Source: Sporosarcina jiandibaonis
GTDB taxonomy: Bacteria; Bacillota; Bacilli; Bacillales_A; Planococcaceae
Length of the DNA: 64,000 bases
Reading direction: 5' to 3'
NCBI RefSeq assembly: GCF_013184495.1
Contig: NZ_JAAOIY010000002.1
Location: forward strand, 248,001-312,000
Shown here: positions 53,413 to 60,485 of the stretch, in pieces
Layout: the number at the start of each line of letters is the position of its first letter
Position numbering within the stretch: position 1 is the first letter of the stretch
Program-made: the position numbers and the translations under genes
Notes under the pieces: model-generated
The model's database searches: none
Told to the model about the DNA's origin: nothing
What the model saw: only the letters and a program-made list of their open reading frames with translations

Positions 53413-54363
53413 TTAAGAACTAAGAATTTCAACTAGTGCATCTGTTACCTTATATGATTTTACCTTCTCTTCAATCCATAACCACTGTCCACTTGGGTTA
53501 CATTCTAGAAAAATGTATTGACCTGATTTGGTTTTAACAATATCGTATGCCCCATATGATATTCCTGATAAAGAATTAAATTCAAAAAGCATCTTTTCTA
53601 ATGTCAAATCAATAGTATATGGTTCATACATCTCTGATAACTGATCGTGTCTCCAATCTAATAAGGTGTTCTCACTTTGTTGAGAGTTAATTTTTACTGA
53701 ATTTATAATATCGCCCACTACTGTTACTCGGAGCTCGTACTCTTTATCAAGGAGCTCCTGGAAAATACCTGGTGCAACAGGTATTTTTTCATGATGGATT
53801 TCTAAATCTTTATTACTAACCTCGTTGGTGAATATAATGTCTCCATTTGGAAACATCGTCCATCCTACCTGTTTATAGATGAGACTGTTATGTCTCTTGA
53901 AATGAGAAATAATCTTTTCAACATCATTAGATATTACGGTCTGAGGTATTAAAAATCCAATTTTTTGTGCAATCGACAGCTGATAGGATTTATAGTTTAT
54001 CTGATGTTGATGAAATGGAGAGTTAATCCAATGGCAATTTGGAGTAAAATGAAATAAGCTATTTAATAATGAACGCCACTCAGTGCTGATAAAATCTCTA
54101 GTAGCTTTTTGATTTATGTCATCACCAAGATAAGGATTAGGTTTAATTCGCCACCAAACCTTAGATATTTCATTGAAATCTATTCTTACATTATCCACAT
54201 TCAATGTACCGTTGAATTGGCCATCACTGAAAGCTAAAGAGAGTAAATGGTTTTGGTTGTTAATATCAAATATAATGCTACGTGCCCCATGGTTAACCAA
54301 TTTAGAATGTATTACTTGTATATGTGGATCATGTTCGCTTCCAAACAATAAAACGTAACTCAT
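53413..54363 (-). CDS. MvdD-type ATP-grasp RiPP maturase (graspetide ligase)
   Basis: A 316-residue ATP-grasp ligase of the group that makes side-chain ester or amide crosslinks in ribosomal peptides (microviridins, plesiocin-like graspetides). The N-terminus (residues 1-110) is the MvdD pre-ATP-grasp domain with VLLFGSEHD and the motif ISKVWWRIKPNP. The ATP-grasp part shows IYKQVGW, FQELLDKEYELRVTVVGD, LLDWRHD, and the Mg2+-binding FLECNPSGQWLWIE. ATG 54363 follows GGAGGAATGAATT. It is downstream of, and presumably cotranscribed with, the 65-residue precursor. Codon use is more AT-rich than in the flanking ribosomal genes, which suggests transfer. Confidence 0.9.
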   Translation of the reverse strand: MSYVLLFGSEHDPHIQVIHSKLVNHGARSIIFDINNQNHLLSLAFSDGQFNGTLNVDNVRIDFNEISKVWWRIKPNPYLGDDINQKATRDFISTEWRSLLNSLFHFTPNCHWINSPFHQHQINYKSYQLSIAQKIGFLIPQTVISNDVEKIISHFKRHNSLIYKQVGWTMFPNGDIIFTNEVSNKDLEIHHEKIPVAPGIFQELLDKEYELRVTVVGDIINSVKINSQQSENTLLDWRHDQLSEMYEPYTIDLTLEKMLFEFNSLSGISYGAYDIVKTKSGQYIFLECNPSGQWLWIEEKVKSYKVTDALVEILSS

Positions 54364-54427
54364 AATTCATTCCTCCAAAAAGAAAGAAGCTACTAGCTTG
54401 ATTCTTTAATATTGTAATCAAACATTA

Positions 54428-54467
54428 AGTCACCAAAATTTAGCTAAGCAACTAAAAGTTGGTGACT
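54428..54467 (-). other. inverted repeat between precursor and maturase genes
   Basis: AGTCACCAA (54428-54436) and TTGGTGACT (54459-54467) form a 9-bp stem with an inner TTTAG/CTAAA stem. The tail on the minus strand is only moderately T-rich. It lies between the precursor stop and the maturase RBS, so it may lower transcription of the enzyme relative to the peptide. Confidence 0.5.
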
Positions 54468-54477
54468 GATGACTTTT

Positions 54478-54675
54478 TTAATCTGTATCAGGGGGATCGG
54501 AATCAGTATCTAAGCCTGCAGTTACTGTTACCGAAGCTGATGTACCAGTCTCAAGTCCGTTAAAGTTTGGTGCTTTTTCACGGAATACTACTCCTAAAGG
54601 CAAAAGTTCTAATTGGTAATTTTTTGTTTTTACTTCGCCTAAGGACTCCTCTTTTTTAGATCCATTTTCCATCAT
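54478..54675 (-). CDS. putative graspetide precursor peptide
   Basis: A 65-residue peptide (64 if ATG 54672 is used). A charged N-terminus (residues 1-18) leads to a hydrophobic leader motif YQLELLPLGVVF (20-31), then a C-terminal stretch rich in Thr/Ser (residues 43-52, with T43, T45, S46, S48, T50, T52) followed by an Asp-rich tail (D56, D58, D60, D63, D65). Hydroxyl donors next to carboxylates are the substrate pattern of ATP-grasp ester-forming enzymes. GGGAGGTG precedes the start. The adjacent maturase supports the call; the crosslinks themselves are inferred. Confidence 0.75.
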   Translation of the reverse strand: MMENGSKKEESLGEVKTKNYQLELLPLGVVFREKAPNFNGLETGTSASVTVTAGLDTDSDPPDTD

Positions 54676-54839
54676 TCTTCACCTCCCAATTTATTATGTC
54701 CCAATAAATTTATACGATGAAATATATTTAAAAATGAAAATCCTGTTATAAAATCACATAGAAAAATGTTCCAAGTATAACCATTGGTAATGGATAGATA
54801 ATATCAGTGTGTTAATATTGAAGAAAGGATGATTTAACG

Positions 54840-55262
54840 ATGAATTTGAACAAATTTAACCTAAATTTTAAACCTGCTGATACGATTGAGGAATTTGAGG
54901 AACTTATAAAAAATAAACCAAACGGTTTAATTTATAATATTCAAGACTTACAAAGGTTTTATAAAGAAGATAATGAACGGTTTATAAATGATAATAAAAT
55001 CAAAAAAGCAATGCAGGATTTCGAAAAAAGTGTATCTTTTTCTTCTAATGGAGGTTTTTGTTCAGGAAATTTTGAATCTCTTGAGGAAAATCTAACTTAT
55101 AGACAACTTGAGGAAGTATGTGCACGACTTGGTATTAGTATGAGATTATGTGAAGAAAGAAAAGGTTTCAGATGTGAAGAATACCCTTCTGGTGGAGATA
55201 TAAAGCGTTGTATGCCTTCTCCAAATAATAGTGACGTTTGCTTCCCGTGTTCATGTCAATAA
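54840..55262 (+). CDS. unknown 140-residue protein with cysteine-rich C-terminus
   Basis: I do not recognise a family. Residues 1-70 are charged, predicted helical and free of cysteine; residues 74-139 hold eight cysteines (74, 94, 104, 112, 124, 134, 137, 139), ending FPCSCQ. No signal peptide or membrane helix is visible. A leader-like front with a compact cysteine-rich end would suit a RiPP or disulfide-rich peptide precursor, but metal binding is equally possible. It is transcribed away from the graspetide genes across a 164-bp divergent region; AAAGGATG lies 7 bp before ATG 54840. AT-rich, like its neighbours. Confidence 0.65.
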   Translation: MNLNKFNLNFKPADTIEEFEELIKNKPNGLIYNIQDLQRFYKEDNERFINDNKIKKAMQDFEKSVSFSSNGGFCSGNFESLEENLTYRQLEEVCARLGISMRLCEERKGFRCEEYPSGGDIKRCMPSPNNSDVCFPCSCQ

Positions 55263-55385
55263 ATACTTGTCATTTCCATGAGTGAAGTTTAATCAATAAA
55301 ATGGTACTTATATAATTAGAGCCACCTACTATAAGGTAAAGATGCAAAGTAGTAAGTACACTACTAATAATCGAGAAGGAGATTT

Positions 55386-55451
55386 ATGTCTAAAAAACAT
55401 CTTTTGCAATTCATTTTAGTCCTAGTTTCTTCATATTTAAAATATAAATGA
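55386..55451 (+). CDS. possible 21-residue hydrophobic peptide
   Basis: ATG 55386 has a good RBS (GAAGGAGATTT) and encodes MSKKHLLQFILVLVSSYLKYK, a single hydrophobic segment with basic ends. Upstream lie a TATAAT (55311-55316) and a small hairpin AGTAGT/ACTACT (about 55349-55366). It could be a toxin- or signal-like peptide, or the remaining N-terminus of a truncated secreted protein. It ends exactly where the degraded rpsI copy begins. Confidence 0.35.
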   Translation: MSKKHLLQFILVLVSSYLKYK

Positions 55452-55512
55452 ACGAACGTAAAAAATACGGTCTTAAAGGCGGACGTAAGCGCCACAATTC
55501 TCAAAATGATAA
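55448..55512 (+). repeat. degraded second copy of the rpsI 3' end (distal attachment-site-like repeat)
   Basis: The frame reads NERKKYGLKGGRKR before a one-base slip, against [14 protein letters not shown] in rpsI, and the closing CCACAATTCTCAAAA and GATAAT are shared. With the integrase relic beside rpsI this looks like the far end of an element inserted at the rpsI 3' end, giving an element of about 2.5 kb. Confidence 0.75.
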
Positions 55513-55549
55513 TCATTTTTGTGGTGAATTTTAATAATAACAATAGTGA

Positions 55550-56145
55550 TTACTTGAACAATCCATTATTCTGGTATTCGTTTTTTAGTTGATCCGTTGA
55601 TTTCTGTTCCGGGCGGGAAAAATAATAATACACTTCGGAATAATAATCCATAATAATTATATTGCATTGTAAGAAATATTTGTGCCCAATTGTCATCCTT
55701 TGAAGTTGCATAATTCGATCATCCGCAGCTTGTTGTAACTTCATTAAAAAGAATTTTTCACTTTATCCTGTAAGTTATCAGCTTTTTTAGCCAAGTTTCT
55801 GACTGTCCGGGGGGTAAGACGTTCTCGCCATCGGATAAAAACATGGCCAAAGTTTTCCGAGCTATGATTCCCTAACGATTGAATACTGTCGGTAAGCATC
55901 GCTATTGATTTTCTCTTGTACATCTTCTGCGAACATGCCATAGACGTTTAGCGCAGCAAAGGTCGTTGTCTGCCTGATGAATTTCAGTCCATTGTATTTC
56001 GCTAAAACCCGTACATAAGTAGCGAGAGCACCACCTAAGGAATGTCCAGTAGTATCTATTGTTGCATTAGGGAATTCCTTTTTTACCCTCTGCAAACTGA
56101 ACAGCTACATCAAAAGGATTTATTAGTGTAGGTATTTTTTATATT
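55550..56145 (-). pseudogene. frameshifted lipase-like (class 3) alpha/beta hydrolase
   Basis: On the minus strand, IPTLINPFDVAVQFAE (about 56145-56098) is shifted against QRVKKEFPNATIDTTGHSLGG, where GHSLGG is the lipase nucleophile elbow. A second shift leads to SLGNHSSENFGHVFIRW and a third to MKLQQAADDRIMQLQRM. At least three frame breaks separate pieces in the correct order, so the gene is dead. The N-terminal third is absent. It lies outside the rpsI repeat, so whether it belonged to the island is open. Confidence 0.8.
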
Positions 56146-56195
56146 GTAGGTTATTGGTCAATAAATAAATACCAAAGACCCCTAGGTTTTTCAAC

Positions 56196-56228
56196 AAATC
56201 CTTGTCACTCCTGAAAGGATTTTTTTAT
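56196..56228. terminator. terminator upstream of modA
   Basis: AAATCCTT (56196-56203) pairs with AAGGATTT (56215-56222), followed by a T run to 56227. It separates the relic region from modABC. Confidence 0.75.
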
Positions 56229-56332
56229 TTCTTCATCTCACATCTTCTCCCATAGGCTTATTCTTTCCATAATGATATAATTCGTAGGTAGATAAAGTGA
56301 TTTGTAATGTTGCTCCTAAGGAGAATGTTTCG

Positions 56333-57100
56333 GTGAAAAAAATTATATATTTTCTTGTTATGATATTTTTCGTTTTATTACTTATCGGTTGTACGCCGGA
56401 GGACAAAGAGGAAAAGACCACTTTGATGATTTCTGCGGCGGCTAGTTTGACGGATGTGTTGAATGAGCTGAAACCGGTGTTTGAAGATGAACATCCATCT
56501 ATTGAACTTACTTTTAATTTCGGAGGTTCAGGGAAATTAGCGCAAATGATTATTCAAGGTGCGCCATCGGATGTATTTCTGTCGGCGAGCGAAAGCGATA
56601 TGGATAAACTGCAGGTGGAAGACATGATACTAAAAGAAACGCGTGTGAACTTTGCTGAAAATGAGCTGGCTTTGATTGCAAATAAAAACCAGCCGGTCAA
56701 AGTTTCTTCATTCGATGAGATTAGTTCTGCTACCGTTGAACATTTAGCGATTGGCGAACCAGAAAGCGTACCTGTGGGTCGTTATACAAAACAAGTACTG
56801 GAACATCTAGAGCTATGGGATTCATTGCAGGGGAGTTTAGTGCTAAGTTCGGATGTGCGTCAAGTGTTGACGCATGTCGAGTTGGGGAATGCGGATGTGG
56901 GTATTGTTTATGCGAGCGATGCGTTACGCTCGGGAAAAGTGACGATCGTGGCTACAGCCGATTCGGATTGGCATGACCCGATCATGTATCCGGGTGCAGT
57001 CGTTTCAGATACATCCCATTCCAAAGAAGCGAAGTTGTTTTTAGCGTTTCTAACGAGTGAAAAAGGACAAGAACTATTACATAAACATGGATTCAAATAA
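56333..57100 (+). CDS. modA: ModA, molybdate-binding lipoprotein
   Basis: ModA captures molybdate (or tungstate) outside the membrane for ModBC. The 255-residue protein has a lipoprotein signal with lipobox LLIGC (Cys near residue 20), then ISAAASLTDVLNEL and the family motif NFGGSGKLAQMIIQGAPSDVF. GTG 56333 follows AAGGAGA with 8-bp spacing; an open frame upstream has no RBS. First gene of modABC. Confidence 0.94.
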   Translation: MKKIIYFLVMIFFVLLLIGCTPEDKEEKTTLMISAAASLTDVLNELKPVFEDEHPSIELTFNFGGSGKLAQMIIQGAPSDVFLSASESDMDKLQVEDMILKETRVNFAENELALIANKNQPVKVSSFDEISSATVEHLAIGEPESVPVGRYTKQVLEHLELWDSLQGSLVLSSDVRQVLTHVELGNADVGIVYASDALRSGKVTIVATADSDWHDPIMYPGAVVSDTSHSKEAKLFLAFLTSEKGQELLHKHGFK

Positions 57101-57115
57101 GCAAGGGGGATGTAC

Positions 57116-57799
57116 GTGACCGATTATTCACCATTATTATTATCGTTAAAAGTAGCGGGCATCTCCACTTTTTTTGTCTTCATTTTTGGAGTGTTCTTCG
57201 CGCATCTATTTTCGCGTAAAAAGTTTTTTGGAAAAAGCATTATCGAATCATTATTCATGCTCCCGCTTGTATTGCCGCCGACAGTTGTCGGTTTCGGCTT
57301 GCTTATTTTATTCGGAAAGAATGGCTTTATAGGCAGTTGGCTGTTGAATTGGTTTGATTTCCAAGTTGTATTTACTTGGATAGGGGCTGTGATTGCGTCG
57401 ATTGTCGTTTCATTTCCACTGATGTATCAAAGCGCGGCGGCAGCATTTGAAAGTTTGGATGCTAGAATGGAAAATGCGGCGCGGACGATGGGCGCGTCGA
57501 ATTGGCGCGTATTTTGGACGATTTCCTTTCGACTTGCCTGGCCGGGACTTCTTGCGGGACTTGTCCTATCCTTTGCGCGCGGTCTCGGTGAATTCGGTGC
57601 TACGCTAATGTTGGCAGGGTATATCCCGGGGAAAACAGACACGATTCCGATGGCGATTTATTTTGCGGTTGAATCGGGGCAAATGGAAAAGGCGACTTTC
57701 TGGGTCGTCATCATCGTCGCGCTCGGGTTTAGCACGATTATGTGGCTGAACTGGTGGAGTAGAAGGAATATTGAACGTTATAAAAATGACAATGCGTAA
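57116..57799 (+). CDS. modB: ModB, molybdate ABC permease
   Basis: ModB is the membrane channel of the molybdate transporter. The 227-residue protein has about five membrane helices and the EAA loop AARTMGASNWRVFWTISF, followed by ARGLGEFGATLMLAG. GTG 57116 is chosen because AAGGGGG lies 6 bp ahead, whereas ATG 57110 directly abuts it. Confidence 0.94.
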   Translation: MTDYSPLLLSLKVAGISTFFVFIFGVFFAHLFSRKKFFGKSIIESLFMLPLVLPPTVVGFGLLILFGKNGFIGSWLLNWFDFQVVFTWIGAVIASIVVSFPLMYQSAAAAFESLDARMENAARTMGASNWRVFWTISFRLAWPGLLAGLVLSFARGLGEFGATLMLAGYIPGKTDTIPMAIYFAVESGQMEKATFWVVIIVALGFSTIMWLNWWSRRNIERYKNDNA

Positions 57800-57811
57800 G
57801 AGGTCGATAAC

Positions 57812-58480
57812 ATGCTTGAAGTTCAAATCAAAAAGAAATTGCCCCATTTTTTAGTGGATATTAATTTGACAGTAGAAGATGAAATTCTCGTATTGGTTGG
57901 ACCGTCTGGTTCTGGGAAGACAACAATACTCAATGCAATTGCAGGGTTAGATCATCCCGATGATGGACGAATCACCTTGAATGGAAACATATTCTTTTGT
58001 GATAATGAAAAACCACTTCCCACGCAACAACGTAACATCGGCTATTTATTTCAAGATTATGCGCTATTTCCTCATATGACTGTGGAGAAAAACATTGCGT
58101 ACGGCGTCAAAAAAATGAACGCTATTGAGGCGGAGAAGCGTATTGAACGATTAGTGAATACCTTGGGAATCAATCATCTGCTAAGCAAATATCCTCATCA
58201 AATTTCCGGAGGAGAAAAGCAAAGAGTGGCGCTTGCAAGAGCGCTTGCGACTGAGCCGTCCTTGTTACTGCTGGATGAACCATTATCTGCTCTTGATTCA
58301 AGAACGAGATTGGAATGTCAGGAGGAACTCCAAAGGCTGCATGCAACATGGAAGACTCCCTTCATTATCGTCACGCATGATATGCAAGAAGCGGAGAAAC
58401 TCGGAGATAAGATCATCTTTCTTGAGAGTGGACTAATTACAAAAACTGTTGATAACAGAAGCGGGAAAATGATTTGTTGA
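57812..58480 (+). CDS. modC: ModC, molybdate ABC ATPase (short form)
   Basis: ModC powers ModAB. The 222-residue ATPase has GPSGSGKTT, SGGEKQRVALARAL and LLLDEPLSALD. It ends after the nucleotide-binding domain and lacks the C-terminal molybdate-sensing TOBE/MopI domain found in the E. coli protein of about 350 residues, so transport may not be feedback-inhibited the same way. No molybdopterin genes are in the window. Confidence 0.92.
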   Translation: MLEVQIKKKLPHFLVDINLTVEDEILVLVGPSGSGKTTILNAIAGLDHPDDGRITLNGNIFFCDNEKPLPTQQRNIGYLFQDYALFPHMTVEKNIAYGVKKMNAIEAEKRIERLVNTLGINHLLSKYPHQISGGEKQRVALARALATEPSLLLLDEPLSALDSRTRLECQEELQRLHATWKTPFIIVTHDMQEAEKLGDKIIFLESGLITKTVDNRSGKMIC

Positions 58481-58534
58481 ATACGTGAACCGAGTTAAGT
58501 ACACACTACACCCGATTGGATTAAAAGAAGGGTA

Positions 58535-59251
58535 GTGTTGTTTGAAGTGGAATTCTTTAAATTTGATTTTTGGGAAATGATTTTTAGGACGACGGGTGCT
58601 TTCGTGGCGCTCCTAATATTGGCGCGAATGCTTGGTAAAAAACAACTGAGTCAGTTAACTTTTTTTCATTATATCACGGGAATTGCATTTGGTTCAATCG
58701 CTGCGGAAATTGCAGGCCAAACTGATGTGAAGTTTATGGATGGGCTCGTTGCACTCGCTTGGTGGGCGATTTTAACTTTGTTGGCGAGTTATATTTCGCT
58801 TAAGTCGAGTAACTTACGAGTCGTATTGGATGATCAACCAGCCATTGTGGTAAAAGAAGGAGCCATTATGGAGAATGCGATGAAGAAAGAACGGCTGCAT
58901 GTCAATGACTTGATGATGATGTTGCGCGAGCAATCGATATTCACTCTCCAGGACGTTCACTACGCCATACTGGAAACAAACGGACAACTTAGCGTCATGA
59001 AAAAGATTACACAACAAGGCGCAACGAAACAAGACGTTAAAGCGTCTACAACAGCCCCGAAATACCTTCCGACGGAACTCATTTCAGACGGTAAAGTGAT
59101 GCAGAAAACCCTGACGGAATTGAGTTTGACGGAAGAGTGGCTCATGAAAGAACTTCGCAAAAAAGGCGTGGAGTCCGCTGATCAAGTATTTCTAGCTCAA
59201 ATCCAAGATGACGGTTCTTTGTTTGTAGAATTGAAAAACCCGGACAGATAA
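58535..59251 (+). CDS. DUF421 membrane protein (YetF family)
   Basis: A 238-residue protein with two to three N-terminal membrane helices (about 15-100, including FVALLILARMLGKKQLSQLTFF) and a C-terminal soluble YetF-type domain (VVLDDQPAIVVKEGAI). Paralogues are abundant in spore formers and some are spore-associated, but no reaction is established. The start is uncertain: GTG 58535, TTG 58538 and GTG 58547 are in frame after GAAGGG. Confidence 0.85.
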   Translation: MLFEVEFFKFDFWEMIFRTTGAFVALLILARMLGKKQLSQLTFFHYITGIAFGSIAAEIAGQTDVKFMDGLVALAWWAILTLLASYISLKSSNLRVVLDDQPAIVVKEGAIMENAMKKERLHVNDLMMMLREQSIFTLQDVHYAILETNGQLSVMKKITQQGATKQDVKASTTAPKYLPTELISDGKVMQKTLTELSLTEEWLMKELRKKGVESADQVFLAQIQDDGSLFVELKNPDR

Positions 59252-59302
59252 AAAAATCAGGTTATGTTAAAATAGATAAAATAATGATTGGGGGACTGTA
59301 AG

Positions 59303-59599
59303 ATGAAGGAAATTACACCGATTGAGGTAAAAGAATTGTTGGAAAGCGGCGAACAATTGAATTTAGTGGATGTTCGAGAGGATGACGAGGTGGCGGAAGG
59401 AATTATACCAGGGGCTATCCACATCCCGCTTGGAGAGGTTGCAGGGCGTGTAGATGAACTCGAGAAGTCGAAGCCCTACATAATCATTTGCCGTTCAGGC
59501 GGACGCAGTGGGCGTGCAACGGAGTTTTTAGAAGGTGCTGGGTATGATGCTACCAATATGACTGGCGGCATGCTTGAGTGGGAAGGCGAAACTGAATAA
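59303..59599 (+). CDS. rhodanese-domain protein
   Basis: A 98-residue single-domain rhodanese with LVDVREDDEV and the active-site loop CRSGGRSGRA (catalytic Cys). Such proteins carry persulfide sulfur; the acceptor is unknown. ATG 59303 follows GGGGGACTG. A terminator follows the stop. Confidence 0.9.
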   Translation: MKEITPIEVKELLESGEQLNLVDVREDDEVAEGIIPGAIHIPLGEVAGRVDELEKSKPYIIICRSGGRSGRATEFLEGAGYDATNMTGGMLEWEGETE

Positions 59600-59610
59600 T
59601 TTTAGGTGAG

Positions 59611-59638
59611 AAGGGACCCTTTGAGGTTCCTTTTTTTG
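59611..59638 (+). terminator. terminator after the rhodanese gene
   Basis: AAGGGACC (59611-59618) pairs with GGTTCCTT (59625-59632), with G-U pairing, then seven T. Confidence 0.85.
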
Positions 59639-59692
59639 TGGACATATCTTTCTTCTTTCGTGCGTATAGTGGAGGAAAAAGGCGGTGTCTAT

Positions 59693-60406
59693 ATGAAACG
59701 GTGGGGGCTAATTGGATTTATCTTTTTTTGCACACTTGGTATTGTCATTTATGGGGTACAGGCATCGGATAATGCTTTTTTTATGCCTGAGGAACTTGCG
59801 GGTGTGAAAGTTGTGATTGATCCCGGACACGGAGGATTGGACGGCGGTGCATCGGCGGGCGACGTTGTGGAACGCGATATTACACTTAGTATTTCGCATG
59901 AAGTTGCTAAACGATTGAAGAAAAAAGGTGCGACGGTTGTCATGACGCGGGAAAAAAGTGGTGATGCCTTAGCGGAACATGCGCCGGGAGATCAATTTCC
60001 ATCTATACGATCTCGGAAGCTGGCGGATCTTAAATTACGCGAAGATATTACTGTAAATGAAAACCCGGATGTCTTTATTAGCGTTCATGTCAATGCGATT
60101 CCACAGGAAAAATGGCGCGGGGCTCAAGTGTTTTATCATAAGGGCGGCGATCCTGGCGGAGAGTTTCTGGCAAAAGCGATTCAAAATTCTTTTCGCAGCA
60201 ACTTGAAAAATACTGACCGTGAAGCTCTTGCAATCAGCGGAGTCTATTTGTTGAAACATGCGCCCATGCCATCAGTCCTTGTTGAGACAGGTTTTATATC
60301 GAACCCTGAAGAAAGGGCGCTATTAACAGATCCGGGGTATCAAGGGAAAGTTGCAGATGCGATTGTCGAAGGAATCATGAACTTCATGAATGCTGAAGAA
60401 ATGTAG
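59693..60406 (+). CDS. cwlD: CwlD, N-acetylmuramoyl-L-alanine amidase for spore cortex
   Basis: CwlD cleaves the stem peptide from cortex peptidoglycan so that PdaA can form muramic-delta-lactam, the germination mark. The 237-residue protein has an N-terminal membrane anchor (residues 5-25), then VIDPGHGGLDGGA (zinc His), SVHVNAI and the C-terminal VLVETGFISNPEE with the catalytic Glu. ATG 59693 follows GGCGGTG; the upstream open frame crosses the rhodanese terminator. Confidence 0.96.
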   Translation: MKRWGLIGFIFFCTLGIVIYGVQASDNAFFMPEELAGVKVVIDPGHGGLDGGASAGDVVERDITLSISHEVAKRLKKKGATVVMTREKSGDALAEHAPGDQFPSIRSRKLADLKLREDITVNENPDVFISVHVNAIPQEKWRGAQVFYHKGGDPGGEFLAKAIQNSFRSNLKNTDREALAISGVYLLKHAPMPSVLVETGFISNPEERALLTDPGYQGKVADAIVEGIMNFMNAEEM

Positions 60407-60485
60407 GAGCTCGTTCGATCGAAACGTATAATTGACTGTGGTATACTTGGAGGCGAATTGAATAAACCTCCAAGGAGTGTTGACG

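Noticed and set aside
53000-56300. Intact prophage or ICE
   Set aside because: Only an integrase relic is present; no capsid, terminase, relaxase or conjugation genes are visible.
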